From NCBI GenBank assembly GCA_023511455.1, contig JAIMBJ010000022.1:1-56349 (forward strand): 56,349 nt of DNA, written 5' to 3'. The notes beneath the pieces were generated by a model, which saw only the letters and a program-made list of their open reading frames with translations, ran no database searches and was not told the origin of the DNA. Origin of the DNA: Bacillota bacterium (lineage in GTDB: Bacteria; Armatimonadota; HRBIN16). A program made the translations under genes and the position numbers. Every line of letters begins with the position of its first letter. Positions within the stretch are counted from its first letter, which is position 1. This document shows, one piece after another, positions 32,501 through 42,388 of the stretch.

Positions 32501-33454
32501 ATGTCTGAAGTCTGGTTACCGTTTGCGAATCGGCATGTATGGGGCTTTATTCAGGGTATTCAGATCGCTATTGCTCCCGATGAGGTGGAGGAAGGGGGGC
32601 GATCCCCGCGGGGGCTATTCCGCATCGGCTATCCCATACTGGATAACGGGCGTAAAACAGGATTGGTTAACTTCATTGCAGTAGAGCCCATCGTACGTGG
32701 ACAAAGGGGTTTTAGTGAACTGGAGTGGAGCCAGGCGGACCAGCAACGTGGCAAAAGATTCTGGTGTCTGAAGGGTAATGATGTCTCATCTGACCCTCAG
32801 CCCGGGGAGCGCTACAGGCAGGGCAAGATAGAATTCCTGAAAATCCGCTTCCTGGTAGAGCGATTCGAAAACGGCGCGGAACTAATTATCGAAACAACCT
32901 TCCGCAGTGACCGCCCCGATGAGGTATGCCTTGTCGCGGAGCCCACTCCGAACAGCGCATCTCTCGACCAGTGCGTGCTAACCGCTACAATGGGCAACTA
33001 CATCCGCGCACGGCAGCTATGGCTGAAGGATGCGGTAGTGCACAGCCGCGAGTTATTCGGCAGTTATCAGGGCGAACATTTTGCACCCGATACCTATTTC
33101 CCCCTGAAACGCCTCCCGCGTAACCACACGGGCGATATTGTGGTCTGCCTCACCACCGATGAAGCCGACCCGGGCAAAGAGCCTGCAGACCCGCGCGCCC
33201 CATGGTGGCGATATCGCGGTTCCTTTCCAGTGACCCAGTACTGGCGCAAACCCAAAGGTACATGGAGCCAGGACCTGCAGGTGCGTGTCAACGCCCGGCG
33301 TGTGTACTGGGCGAGCAATGTGGAGATCCCGCATGGCATCGCCTACGAAAACTTCGATCTTGTCGAACGGTTCCATAACAACAGCCCGTTCTGTTTTGGA
33401 ATCACGCGCAAGGCTCCGGCCTCCCTGGCCATTTTGAGCTATCGAGCACGTTAG
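32501..33454 (+). CDS. Protein of unknown function, beta-rich
   Basis: A 317-residue protein with AAAAGGAGA before the ATG at 32501. It has no signal peptide or transmembrane segment. It is rich in Trp, Arg and Asp and appears beta-rich (GFIQGIQIAIAPDEVEE, CLTTDEADPGKEPADPR). I recognise no family. It stands alone between the lectin-like gene and the TolC operon, separated from both by more than 180 bases. Confidence 0.65.
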   Translation: MSEVWLPFANRHVWGFIQGIQIAIAPDEVEEGGRSPRGLFRIGYPILDNGRKTGLVNFIAVEPIVRGQRGFSELEWSQADQQRGKRFWCLKGNDVSSDPQPGERYRQGKIEFLKIRFLVERFENGAELIIETTFRSDRPDEVCLVAEPTPNSASLDQCVLTATMGNYIRARQLWLKDAVVHSRELFGSYQGEHFAPDTYFPLKRLPRNHTGDIVVCLTTDEADPGKEPADPRAPWWRYRGSFPVTQYWRKPKGTWSQDLQVRVNARRVYWASNVEIPHGIAYENFDLVERFHNNSPFCFGITRKAPASLAILSYRAR

Positions 33455-33565
33455 AGAGCGTTTCATAAACCCATTCAGGGCTTGAGCCCCTAAAGAGGCG
33501 CCTTCCTGCACTTTCTTAGAATACTCAAAGGCTGTTAAAGCCTCCATATGCCCGCCCTGAGAACC

Positions 33566-33594
33566 TTGAAACACCTTGCAATATGCGGTATAAT
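33566..33594 (+). promoter_or_regulatory. Promoter of the TolC-HlyD-permease-TetR operon
   Basis: TTGAAA (33566-33571), 17-base spacer, TATAAT (33589-33594), with transcript start near 33601 and a leader of about 40 bases. Confidence 0.75.
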
Positions 33595-33614
33595 GCTAAT
33601 GAATTTCACTAACC

Positions 33615-33626
33615 ATTTAATTAAAT
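33615..33626. promoter_or_regulatory. Palindrome in the leader of the efflux operon (candidate TetR operator)
   Basis: ATTTAATTAAAT is a perfect 12-base palindrome about 15 bases after the predicted transcript start and 14 bases before the tolC-like ATG. The operon's last gene is a TetR repressor, which would fit autoregulation. An AT-only palindrome can also arise by chance. Confidence 0.45.
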
Positions 33627-33640
33627 ACGAGGCAAGGCAA

Positions 33641-35011
33641 ATGAGGCGAAGCACCACGAGCATCCTGACCCTGTTGATGCTGTCTTCCCAGCTGCTTGCG
33701 CAGCAGTTGCCGGAAGAACTCAGCCTGGAACAGGCATCCCGTATCGCGATAGAGCGCAACCTGGACTACCGCGGCGCGATAAAGGATATCCACTTGGCGG
33801 TAGCGAAGCAGCAGCAGGCGCGGACGCTCGGGCAGCCAAAGCTGGAAGCACGCATCTCCCTGCAACATCTGCCGGAACCACCAGCCTTAAGCGTGCCACC
33901 CATTAACCTGAAACTACCCAACCCGTCAAACCCTCAGTCCCCTTTGAGCATCACCGTGCCCGTGCCCGAGTTCGAACTGGCGAAGGCGAATGCTAAACGA
34001 GCCACGTTGACCTTCAGTGTTCCCCTGTACACCAGCGGTCGCATAGAGAATGCAGTGAAGGCAGCGTCGCTGGGAGTGCGTGCCAGCGACGAGGCGGCAC
34101 GCGCCAGGGCAGCAGATGTGGTATTACAGGTGACCCATGCATACCTTCAGGCAGTGCTGGCACAACGTGTGGAAGCAGTGCAACAACAGGCACTGGAGGT
34201 TGTACAGGCTCATCTGAAACAAGCGGAAGCCCTTTACAAACAGGGCATTGTTTCTCAGTACGACGTACTGCGTGCTCAGGCAGAACTTGCTACCCAGCAA
34301 AAGCGCCTCACAGACGCCCGAAACGGACGAGAACTTGCCCTCTCGTTACTGTACAACCTGTTGAACTTGCCGCAGGAGCAACAGACCACACTGATCACAC
34401 CCCTGTGCGAGGTTGCCTTTACGTTGAGCTATGAAGAGAGCGTCAGGGCTGCGCTTGCGTCCTCCCATGAACTGCGGGCGTTGCAGATGAAATCAAAAGC
34501 ACAACGCGCACTCGCCCTGTCTGCGGAGGCTGAAGCCAGGCCGCAGGTTCTTTTCGCCGTGAACCTTGAAACGCTCACTCGCGACCTGTCCGCCGTCGAG
34601 CCTCATGCCTCGCTGACCATTGGCATGAGATGGAACCTATTCGATGCTGGTTACGCCAAAGCCGTGGCACGTGAACAGCGCGAAAACGCCGATCGCACCG
34701 ACATAGACAGGCAGAAACTGGAAAACGCTCTCGCCCTGCGGGTGAAGCAAGCCCTGCTCGACATGGAAGCCGCCCGACAGGGACTGGCAGCGGCGCAGAG
34801 AGCAGTCGATACGGCGCAGGAAAGTCTGAGATTGGCTCGTCGTCGCTTTGAGACAGGCATGGGCACCAGCGTGGAAATGCTGGACGCGATACTGGCTGTC
34901 TCTCAGGCTCAGATACAACGCGAACAGGCTTTGTATCAGATGAACACGGCTTACTATACCCTGCTTCGGCTCACCAACCGATTGCTTCAAGGACTACACC
35001 TTACCCTGTAG
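33641..35011 (+). CDS. TolC-family outer-membrane efflux protein
   Basis: The 456-residue protein has a signal peptide (about 1-22, ending LLAQ) and two outer-membrane-efflux-protein repeats with long helical hairpins. Examples are QQQALEVVQAHLKQAEALYK with GIVSQYDVLRAQAEL, and later AQESLRLARRRFETGMGTSV followed by EMLDA. Trimeric TolC channels span the outer membrane and periplasm, so the organism is diderm. The start at 33641 follows the promoter and gives the signal peptide. An HlyD gene follows after 10 bases. Confidence 0.9.
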   Translation: MRRSTTSILTLLMLSSQLLAQQLPEELSLEQASRIAIERNLDYRGAIKDIHLAVAKQQQARTLGQPKLEARISLQHLPEPPALSVPPINLKLPNPSNPQSPLSITVPVPEFELAKANAKRATLTFSVPLYTSGRIENAVKAASLGVRASDEAARARAADVVLQVTHAYLQAVLAQRVEAVQQQALEVVQAHLKQAEALYKQGIVSQYDVLRAQAELATQQKRLTDARNGRELALSLLYNLLNLPQEQQTTLITPLCEVAFTLSYEESVRAALASSHELRALQMKSKAQRALALSAEAEARPQVLFAVNLETLTRDLSAVEPHASLTIGMRWNLFDAGYAKAVAREQRENADRTDIDRQKLENALALRVKQALLDMEAARQGLAAAQRAVDTAQESLRLARRRFETGMGTSVEMLDAILAVSQAQIQREQALYQMNTAYYTLLRLTNRLLQGLHLTL

Positions 35012-35021
35012 GAGGTGCGAA

Positions 35022-36278
35022 ATGAAACAGCTGCTGCAGCGATGGATGAAAAGTGCTGCCCGGATACTCGGCGTGGTGTGGAAACCACTGCTTGGACTGG
35101 CGGTTTTCGGCATGGTTGTGACGATGGGCTATCGGTGGTTGTCTCTGCAAGCAAAAGCCAGCGCGGAGTCGGTTCCTGCGGCGCAGGGCTGGCGTTACCT
35201 CGGCGAGGGCGCGGTGGAAGCCACAGAGGTCAACCTGTCCTCTAAAATACCCGGTCGTATCGCCTCACTGAGTGTCGACGAAGGTGACCCTGTACGACAG
35301 GGAGAGGTAATTGCAGTGCTCGAAAGCGAGGAAATCAGTGCAAAGGTGCGTCAAGCACAAGCAGGATTACAGGCAACTGATGCCCAAATGGAACAAGCAA
35401 GGTTAGCGGTGGAGTTAGAGGCACTTCGGACGGAGGACCAGGTACGCCAGGCAAAAGCCGCACTGGAAGCTGCCCGTGCGAAATGGGAAATGGCACAGAA
35501 CGGCGCACGTCCCGAAGAGATTCGACAGGCAGAGCAAGCGGTGGAGGCAGCAAGGGCGCAGTTCATGGTGGCGCAGAAAACGTGGAACAGGCTTGAAGCG
35601 CTGGCAAAAGAGGGGGTTATCCCTCAGCAGAAGGCGGACGAAGCAGAGGGAGCTTTTCTGGCAGCGCAAGCGCAGCTGCAAGCGGCTGAAGCGAAACTGC
35701 AACTGATCAGGGATGCCGTGCGCAAGGAAGAAAAACAGGCGGCATGGGCAGGGCTGAAAGCAGCGGAAGCGAACCTGCAGCTCGCCGAACACGCGCGGAT
35801 GCAGGTGGAACTGCGCAAACGTGACATCGACGCGCTGAGGGCAAAACAACTGGCAAACTGGGCGCAGGTCGAGGAAGCACAGGCGTATCTGAAGCAAACG
35901 CTTCTGCGAGCACCTGCTGACGGCGTTGTTTCGCGCAAGATGGCAGAAGCGGGCGAAACTGTTGCCGCCGGCATGCCTATTCTCACCATCGCACAGCAGG
36001 GACAATGGTGGGTGGAAGTGTTTGTGGACGAAAGCGTTGCAGGAGGAATCCAGCGCGGAGATTCAGTACAGGTGGAGTTTCCTTCCCTCGGCAAGCGGGT
36101 CGAGGCGAAGGTAACACGTATCTTACCCGCCGCCGACTTTGCCACCAAGCGAGCCACCAACGAGCGGGGCAGTTTCGACAGTCGCAGCCTGCAGCTGCGG
36201 GTGGAGTGGAAGGAACCCGTGCAGGGTCTCGTCAAAGGCATGACCGCCCGCGTCTACGCCAGAAAGGAGCGGAAGTAA
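35022..36278 (+). CDS. HlyD-type periplasmic adaptor (membrane fusion) protein
   Basis: The 418-residue protein has an N-terminal membrane anchor (about 18-38). A lipoyl-like half follows (SSKIPGRIASLSVDEGDPV), then a long Ala/Glu/Gln-rich coiled coil (about 100-285) and the second lipoyl half (TLLRAPADGVVSRKMAEAGE). It ends in a beta-barrel domain. AGGAGGTG precedes the ATG. It should bridge the inner-membrane permease encoded next with the TolC channel. Confidence 0.92.
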   Translation: MKQLLQRWMKSAARILGVVWKPLLGLAVFGMVVTMGYRWLSLQAKASAESVPAAQGWRYLGEGAVEATEVNLSSKIPGRIASLSVDEGDPVRQGEVIAVLESEEISAKVRQAQAGLQATDAQMEQARLAVELEALRTEDQVRQAKAALEAARAKWEMAQNGARPEEIRQAEQAVEAARAQFMVAQKTWNRLEALAKEGVIPQQKADEAEGAFLAAQAQLQAAEAKLQLIRDAVRKEEKQAAWAGLKAAEANLQLAEHARMQVELRKRDIDALRAKQLANWAQVEEAQAYLKQTLLRAPADGVVSRKMAEAGETVAAGMPILTIAQQGQWWVEVFVDESVAGGIQRGDSVQVEFPSLGKRVEAKVTRILPAADFATKRATNERGSFDSRSLQLRVEWKEPVQGLVKGMTARVYARKERK

Positions 36279-36279
36279 A

Positions 36280-37509
36280 ATGAAAGCCATATCTGACTTC
36301 TGCACCACCTGGTCACGCGAGGCAAGGCGCTTTTTCACCGACTGGCGCCTGGTCGCGATGCTGCTGGTAATACCCCTGTTCTACATCCTGTTGTTCGGCG
36401 AGATGTACAGCCAGCATCGCGTGAAGGAAGTGCCTACCGTCGTCCAAGACAACGACCACAGTCCGCTCAGCCGCCAAATCGTGCAGGCTCTGGACGCGAC
36501 CGATACTTTCCATGTGACAGGAGCCGTCGCCGACTTGCAGCAGTTTCGGGAGATGAACTGGCAAGGAAAGGCGTTTGTCTGTCTCGTCATTCCCCGCGGA
36601 TTACAACGAGATGTATCTGCTGGCAAACCTGCACGGGTGCTGGCAGTGGTAGACGGCAGTAACATGATTATCGCCAACGCGACGACGCGCGGGATCGCTG
36701 AAGTCGTGCAAACCTTTTCCGCAGGAGTGAGTTTACGGAAGTGGTCAGCACAGGGGGTACCCCCGCAGCACACTGTTACCCAGACGATGCCCATAGAAGT
36801 GGGTTTACGCCTGTGGTATAACCCGACCTTCAACTATACCAACTTCCTGTTGATAGGCCTGGTTGGCACCGTGATTCAACAAGTAGTGTTGATGACAGTG
36901 GCTCTGGCGTGGGCAAAGGAACACGAAGAGAACACCTTCCCCGCACTGAGACGTCAGATTGCCCATCCCATCGCAGCAGCGATGGGCAAACTGTCCTTCT
37001 ACGTGATGGTCTCCTTCGCCATGAGCGTGGTGCTGTTTTCGTTGCCTTTTGGCAGGTTCGGCGTGCCATTGCGGAGTGATGTCCGGTTACTGCTTACGGC
37101 AACCTTTCTGTTCATCGTCGGTCTGGTGGGCTTCGGCGTGTTCATCTCCAGCCTGACACGTTCCCAGCTGCTCAGCACGCAAATACTGATGTTGATTGCT
37201 CTGCCGTCGTTTCTGCTATCCGGCTTCACCTGGCCGCTGTTTGCGATGCCAGAAGGCATCCAGCTGGTAAGCAAGGTACTGCCTCTCACCCATTATCTCG
37301 CTCTCATGCGAAACGCCGTGTCCAACGGAGCTGGCTGGGCATTCAATATGGCGGAGCTGCGCTGGCTGTTTGGCTTCGCAGTTGCTGGCGTCACGCTACA
37401 GTTCCTCAGTGTATGGTGGCGCTTTAGCAGCAGGACTACTACAGAAACACCTATGGAGGGCGAACATGCAGGAACAACAGGCATCCAGCAAGCGACCAAC
37501 TGCGCGTGA
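36280..37509 (+). CDS. ABC-2 type export permease
   Basis: The 409-residue inner-membrane protein has one N-terminal helix (about 25-42), a periplasmic domain (about 45-185) and five to six C-terminal helices. It contains the ABC-2 pattern NYTNFLLIGLVGTVIQQVVL and LLSGFTWPLFAMPEGIQLVS. It resembles YhhJ/YbhS-type permeases of drug or lipid exporters. Its ATG follows the HlyD stop after 1 base and its end overlaps the TetR gene. Only one permease and no ATPase are encoded in the operon. Confidence 0.88.
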   Translation: MKAISDFCTTWSREARRFFTDWRLVAMLLVIPLFYILLFGEMYSQHRVKEVPTVVQDNDHSPLSRQIVQALDATDTFHVTGAVADLQQFREMNWQGKAFVCLVIPRGLQRDVSAGKPARVLAVVDGSNMIIANATTRGIAEVVQTFSAGVSLRKWSAQGVPPQHTVTQTMPIEVGLRLWYNPTFNYTNFLLIGLVGTVIQQVVLMTVALAWAKEHEENTFPALRRQIAHPIAAAMGKLSFYVMVSFAMSVVLFSLPFGRFGVPLRSDVRLLLTATFLFIVGLVGFGVFISSLTRSQLLSTQILMLIALPSFLLSGFTWPLFAMPEGIQLVSKVLPLTHYLALMRNAVSNGAGWAFNMAELRWLFGFAVAGVTLQFLSVWWRFSSRTTTETPMEGEHAGTTGIQQATNCA

Positions 37510-38074
37510 CCGCATCATGCGAGCAGCAGAGGCGCTGTTCGCCGAACGGGGCTTCGAAGCGACCTCTATCGGCGAGATAGCCCTGCGCGCGCACGTGAAC
37601 CGTGCTTTGCTGTACTATTACTTCGAGCACAAAGAGCACCTTTACCACCAGCTGTTGCAGGAGGGCGTGGAAAGGCTGCGTGCAACGGTGCTTGCTGCCA
37701 CCAACACCACTGGCTCTGCCCGCGAAGCAGTGCGCACCTTCCTGCAGGGGTATCTGCAGACCACCTACCACGACCCCGGGCTGGTGCGTATCGTTTACCG
37801 CGAGATTGTGGGAGCGCAGCGGGGAGATGAAGAAAGCAAGGCACTTGTGCGGCAGTTCATGCAAACCATCGCCCAGCTGGAACAGGTGCTGCAAAGAGGG
37901 GTGCAAAGTGGCGAACTGGTCCCTCATGATACAAACAAGAGCGTGTACCTGCTGTTCGGAATGACCAACGTGTTTGTCACGCTCGCTTATCTGGAGCAGG
38001 CTTCCTTCCCGATAGAAGAGGTGGTAGACCATATCATGCGCGTGTTCTTCGAGGGCTTAAGCGCACGCCATTAG
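37466..38074 (+). CDS. TetR-family transcriptional regulator
   Basis: The 202-residue protein has the TetR helix-turn-helix near the N-terminus (RIMRAAEALFAERGFEATSI, then HVNRALLYYYFEHKEHLY) and a helical ligand-binding domain. The start at ATG 37466 has GGAGGG upstream and overlaps the permease gene by 44 bases, so it is the last gene of the efflux operon. By analogy with CecR/AcrR-type proteins it is expected to repress the operon, perhaps at 33615-33626. Confidence 0.88.
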   Translation: MQEQQASSKRPTARDRIMRAAEALFAERGFEATSIGEIALRAHVNRALLYYYFEHKEHLYHQLLQEGVERLRATVLAATNTTGSAREAVRTFLQGYLQTTYHDPGLVRIVYREIVGAQRGDEESKALVRQFMQTIAQLEQVLQRGVQSGELVPHDTNKSVYLLFGMTNVFVTLAYLEQASFPIEEVVDHIMRVFFEGLSARH

Positions 38075-38105
38075 CTCCCTACCCTAGAAAAGGGGCTGGT
38101 GTCTG

Positions 38106-40094
38106 TCAGGTTTCCAGCACCAGCTCCGCTACTGTGCTCAGCAGTTCCGCATCGTGCCGAGTAAACTTGCGCGGTTGCAGGGTGTATACCGCCAGTAAGC
38201 TGTTCGGCTTCTTCCCCCCTATCGGAACCGCAAGGCATGATGCCATTCCCTCGCGCTGCACAAAGGGGTCATCTCGAAATCGCACATCCGACGATGCCTG
38301 ATATGCCAGCAAGGGGCGCCCGGTCTTCACTACCCATGCCATGCTTGCCATGCCCGCGGCTTCTTCGTCGTCCAGAAGCGTCGCCATCCGCGAACCACTG
38401 ACCGCCAGAGGCTGAATCCGATTGCCTTCTACCGTGTAGTATATCGCCCTGTCTGCACGCAACACCTCTGCGGCGATATTGGCAATCAGCTGAGGCACCT
38501 CCCCCTGCTTTACGGTGCTCCCGATAGCCCGCGCTACCCTCAGGAAGTACTGTCGCAAGTCCTCCGATTTCTGACGCTCCTCTTCGTAGCGCAGAGCGTT
38601 ATCAATGGCTACCGCCGCCTGGTTCGCGATAGTGTACAGAAGCTCCATCTCCGCAATGGTGAACAACCGACGGCGGCTGCTCATTGCCAGCATCACACCC
38701 ATCGGCTCCATGCCTACCTGCAAAGGCACACACGCCAGCGAAATCACCCCCTGACGGTCTAGAGGAGCCGCCGCATTGCGCGGGTCCGCCGCAACGTCCA
38801 GCACATACACCGGGCTCTGAAACTCCAGCACCCAGCCGGGTATACCCTGCCCTTTCGTGGGGCGCAGGCGGTCAAAGTACGCAGGGTCGACTCCACGACT
38901 GACGTAGGTGCGCAACACACCTTCGTTCCCGTCATAAAGCATGAGCGCGAACTTATCCACCTGAAGCAGCCGCAATACGCTATCGGCTACGAGGTTCAAC
39001 ACGCTGTGCAGTTCCAGCGAAGAGTTCACCGACTGGGACAGCTCGTAGATAGAGGTGGCTTCCTCGGCACGGCGATGGGCGTCCTCGTAAAGCAGGGCGT
39101 TCTCAATGGCGATACCCGCCAGTGATGCCACCCCGTTGAGCAGCTTCAGGTCCGCCTCGGTGTAGGCATTGCGGCTGGTGCTGGTCACCAGAAGCAGACC
39201 GAGTGTCTTCGTGCGCGACTTTACCGGCGCATACAAAGCGGAGTGTATCCGCAGGCGCGGTACGAACTGTTCGACCCCAGGGTCTATGTCCGCAGCGTTG
39301 ACCAGACGGGGTTCGCCACTGCGCAGTACCTCCGCCTGCAGCCCTTCATCCGCTGCAAGCATCACCTCGAGTTCGTCTCCTACCAGACCGCGCTCCGCGG
39401 CGATGAAAAGATGCGTTCGCTCATCGTTCAACAGGAAAAGCACCGCAAAAGCGTGGGGCAAATGTACCGCTACCTCTTCCAGAACCGTATCCAGCACCTG
39501 ATTGAGGTTCAGACTGCTACCGATGCTTTGCGCGGCGTGGTACATCACTTCCAGTTCGCGCCCCAACCGCTCGCTGCGCTGTTCCAGTTGCCTGCGTCGC
39601 CATAAACCCGCAATGAATGACGCCAGTATCTGCAAAGTGCGAATATCTGAGGAATCGAACCGAGAGCCATCGCGCTTGTTCAGCACAGCCAGCGCGCCCA
39701 CTACCTGCTGGTCGCATTGCACCGGAACCACCGCCGCCCCACGCAACCGTGTTCCACCCAGAAGGCTTTCCATCACGGGGTCAGGGCGCACCGGGTAAAA
39801 AGGAATGGCGTTCTCTCCACGGCGCACAGTGTTCTCCATCAATGAGTTCTCCACACGGAACACCGTGCCCCGCAGGTCCTGAACCTCTTCACCAGCTATG
39901 GCTACCAGCCTCAGCTTGGAATCGCTGTCCGTGAGGAACGCAAGGGCGCTTGCGCTCGCCTGCGTCAACAGGCAGGCTTCCTCGGCAATACGTTGCAGAG
40001 CATCCTCCAGCGGCAGCAGGTCTATCGCTACCTGTGCTACACGATACAAGCCTGTTACCTGCTGTTCGCCCGACACCACACCGTGCACGTCCAT
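38106..40094 (-). CDS. Protein with four tandem GAF domains and no output domain
   Basis: The 662-residue soluble protein consists of four GAF-like sensor modules at about 15-170, 190-345, 350-505 and 520-662, joined by helical linkers. Repeats of the pattern LNGVASLAGIAIENALLYED and IANQAAVAIDNALRYEEERQ mark the ends of modules two and three. GAF domains bind small molecules, cyclic nucleotides or heme. No kinase, GGDEF, PP2C or DNA-binding domain follows, so it must act through partners. The ATG at 40094 has GAGG about 12 bases upstream. Confidence 0.87.
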   Translation of the reverse strand: MDVHGVVSGEQQVTGLYRVAQVAIDLLPLEDALQRIAEEACLLTQASASALAFLTDSDSKLRLVAIAGEEVQDLRGTVFRVENSLMENTVRRGENAIPFYPVRPDPVMESLLGGTRLRGAAVVPVQCDQQVVGALAVLNKRDGSRFDSSDIRTLQILASFIAGLWRRRQLEQRSERLGRELEVMYHAAQSIGSSLNLNQVLDTVLEEVAVHLPHAFAVLFLLNDERTHLFIAAERGLVGDELEVMLAADEGLQAEVLRSGEPRLVNAADIDPGVEQFVPRLRIHSALYAPVKSRTKTLGLLLVTSTSRNAYTEADLKLLNGVASLAGIAIENALLYEDAHRRAEEATSIYELSQSVNSSLELHSVLNLVADSVLRLLQVDKFALMLYDGNEGVLRTYVSRGVDPAYFDRLRPTKGQGIPGWVLEFQSPVYVLDVAADPRNAAAPLDRQGVISLACVPLQVGMEPMGVMLAMSSRRRLFTIAEMELLYTIANQAAVAIDNALRYEEERQKSEDLRQYFLRVARAIGSTVKQGEVPQLIANIAAEVLRADRAIYYTVEGNRIQPLAVSGSRMATLLDDEEAAGMASMAWVVKTGRPLLAYQASSDVRFRDDPFVQREGMASCLAVPIGGKKPNSLLAVYTLQPRKFTRHDAELLSTVAELVLET

Positions 40095-40148
40095 GGTGCT
40101 GCCTCAATGAAGGGTTAGCGTGATACATCCACATCATTGTTACTATAT

Positions 40149-40167
40149 TTGTCAAGCGTTGTCAAGC
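40149..40167 (-). promoter_or_regulatory. Direct repeat upstream of the four-GAF gene
   Basis: On the minus strand GCTTGACAA occurs twice with a 10-base period (40167-40159 and 40157-40149). Each copy contains TTGACA, so one may be a -35 element (the -10 is unclear). The one-helical-turn spacing would also suit a regulator. Confidence 0.4.
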
Positions 40168-40296
40168 ATATTCGCGGCGTCATCTCAACTTCCTGGTACC
40201 GCTGTCGGCAGCAGTACACCTGCACATTGGTGAGCCTCCATTCGACGCTCCTCGTCGTCCATCCTTCGTGACTCCATCGCACAGATACACTTTTTA

Positions 40297-40305
40297 TGGT
40301 AAAAT
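40297..40305 (+). promoter_or_regulatory. Extended -10 promoter of the acetyl-CoA synthetase gene
   Basis: TGGTAAAAT (40297-40305) lies about 50 bases before the ATG at 40355; no good -35 is seen. Confidence 0.5.
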
Positions 40306-40354
40306 ATGAGCTAATCAAAATACCGAACATCGCGTCAGGGGAGGTGTACGTATC

Positions 40355-42337
40355 ATGAGTGATGGCATCACTGCGGAAGCCATGGAGGCGCATGCGACTA
40401 TCGAAGCTCTTCTGAGTGAGAACCGTGTTTTCCCTCCTCCGGAATCTTTTCGCGCGCAGGCGAACGTGAAACAACCGGACATTTACGACATTGCAGCCAA
40501 AGACCCCGAAGCCTTCTGGGAGCAGTTTGCCCGCGAGCTGGAATGGTTCGAGCCGTGGCACCAGGTGCTCCAATGGGAACCGCCTCATGCACAGTGGTTC
40601 CTCGGAGGCAAACTGAACGCCTCAGTCAACTGCATTGACCGGCACGTGCGCACAGCTCGCCGTAACAAGGCGGCAATCATCTGGGAAGGCGAACCCGGCG
40701 AGGAGCGTGTGCTTACTTACTGGGACCTGTATCGCGAGGTCACCAAGTTTGCCAACGTCCTCAAGCGGCTCGGCGTGCATCGTGGCGACCGAGTAGTCAT
40801 TTATATGCCCATGGTGCCCGAAGCCGTAATTGCCATGCTGGCTTGCGCTCGCATCGGTGCCCCACACTCAGTGGTGTTTGGCGGCTTCTCGGCAGAGGCT
40901 TTGCGCGAGCGCATCAACGACTGCGGGGCAAAGGTGGTCGTCACTGCAGACGGCGGTTACCGGCGCGGTAACATCGTACAGTTGAAGCGTGCGACTGACG
41001 AAGCGGTGGAACACTGCCCCACCGTACAGCACGTCGTCGTGTTGAACCGGGCAATGGATGCGACGCACGTTCCCATGCTTGAAGGACGCGACCACTGGTG
41101 GCACCGATTGATGGAACACGCTCCCATCCACTGCGAACCAGAAGCCATGGACGCCGAGGACCTTCTCTTCATCCTTTATACGTCCGGCTCCACAGGCAAG
41201 CCGAAGGGCATTGCCCATACCACTGGCGGTTACCTCACCGGAGTTTATGCCACCACCAAGTGGGTGTTCGATCTGAAGGAAGACGATGTGTTCTGGTGCA
41301 CTGCAGACATCGGTTGGGTCACCGGACACTCGTATGTGGTATACGGACCGCTTGCAAACGGTGCCACCGTACTCATGTATGAAGGAGCACCTGACTATCC
41401 CGAACGCGACCGTCTCTGGGAGATCGTGGAGAAGTATCGGGTCACTGTGTTCTACACCGCTCCAACTGCCATCCGCGCTTTCATGAAATGGGGACCACAA
41501 TACCCGAAACGACACGACCGCTCCAGCCTGCGCTTGCTGGGCAGCGTGGGTGAGCCGATTAACCCCGAGGCGTGGATGTGGTACCACGTCTACATCGGCG
41601 GCGAGCGTTGCCCTATCGTAGACACGTGGTGGCAGACCGAAACGGGACATATCCTGATTACTCCTCTGCCGGGCATCACCACCACCAAACCCGGCTCAGC
41701 CACCCGTCCGTTCCCCGGTATCGAAGCGGATGTGGTAGACGAGCGGGGCGAGTCGGTACCCTTGGGCGTAGGCGGTTACCTGGTGATTAAGAAGCCATGG
41801 CCCGGTATGATGCGCACCATCTACGGTGACCCCGAACGATATGTCAATCAGTACTGGAGCCGCTTCCCAGGTGTCTATTTTACAGGCGACGGCTGCAAGA
41901 GGGATGAAGAAGGTTACTACTGGCTGCTGGGGCGCGTCGACGACGTCATGAACGTAGCGGGACACCGCATCAGCACCATGGAGGTGGAGTCGGCTTTGGT
42001 AGACCATCCCGCGGTCGCCGAAGCGGCCGTCATCGGAAGGTCGCACGACATCAAGGGACAGGCGATTGCCGCCTTTGTCACCTTGAAAGAGGGATACCGG
42101 GCAAGCAGTGACCTCATGGACGAGCTGAAAGAACATGTCGTGAAGAAAATCGGCCCCATCGCTCGCCCCGATGACCTGCACTTCACCTCTGAACTACCCA
42201 AGACACGCTCGGGCAAGATTATGCGACGCCTGCTGCGCGACATCGCAGAAGGACGGGCTCTGGGCGACACGACTACCCTCGCCGACCCCTCGGTGGTCGC
42301 CGCGCTCAAACAGCGATACGAGGAGCAGGACGTATAA
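40355..42337 (+). CDS. acsA: Acetyl-coenzyme A synthetase (acetate-CoA ligase, AMP-forming)
   Basis: The 660-residue full-length enzyme makes acetyl-CoA from acetate, ATP and CoA. Visible motifs are [20 protein letters not shown], the P-loop-like [18 protein letters not shown] (about 275-292), WWQTETGH, and [39 protein letters not shown] contains the catalytic Lys at about residue 621, which is often regulated by acetylation. Length and motif order are those of Acs and not of propionyl-CoA synthetase or general acyl ligases. GGGGAGGTG precedes the ATG. Confidence 0.95.
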   Translation: MSDGITAEAMEAHATIEALLSENRVFPPPESFRAQANVKQPDIYDIAAKDPEAFWEQFARELEWFEPWHQVLQWEPPHAQWFLGGKLNASVNCIDRHVRTARRNKAAIIWEGEPGEERVLTYWDLYREVTKFANVLKRLGVHRGDRVVIYMPMVPEAVIAMLACARIGAPHSVVFGGFSAEALRERINDCGAKVVVTADGGYRRGNIVQLKRATDEAVEHCPTVQHVVVLNRAMDATHVPMLEGRDHWWHRLMEHAPIHCEPEAMDAEDLLFILYTSGSTGKPKGIAHTTGGYLTGVYATTKWVFDLKEDDVFWCTADIGWVTGHSYVVYGPLANGATVLMYEGAPDYPERDRLWEIVEKYRVTVFYTAPTAIRAFMKWGPQYPKRHDRSSLRLLGSVGEPINPEAWMWYHVYIGGERCPIVDTWWQTETGHILITPLPGITTTKPGSATRPFPGIEADVVDERGESVPLGVGGYLVIKKPWPGMMRTIYGDPERYVNQYWSRFPGVYFTGDGCKRDEEGYYWLLGRVDDVMNVAGHRISTMEVESALVDHPAVAEAAVIGRSHDIKGQAIAAFVTLKEGYRASSDLMDELKEHVVKKIGPIARPDDLHFTSELPKTRSGKIMRRLLRDIAEGRALGDTTTLADPSVVAALKQRYEEQDV

Positions 42338-42347
42338 TGACCTCGGT

Positions 42348-42376
42348 GCAGGGACGGTTCCGCTCGCCGTCCCTGC
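42348..42376 (+). terminator. Hairpin after acsA
   Basis: GCAGGGACGG (42348-42357) and its exact complement (42367-42376) form a 10-bp stem with a 9-base loop, 10 bases after the stop. The T-tract is missing, so termination strength is uncertain. Confidence 0.5.
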
Positions 42377-42388
42377 CCTCCGCCCCTA

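Noticed and set aside
40868-41650. 260-residue minus-strand open frame inside acsA
   Set aside because: It is antisense to the conserved core of acetyl-CoA synthetase, with no ribosome site or motif.
42332-42337. TATAAT at the end of acsA as a promoter
   Set aside because: It spans the last codon and stop of acsA and has no -35; the tRNA has a better promoter at 42389-42417.
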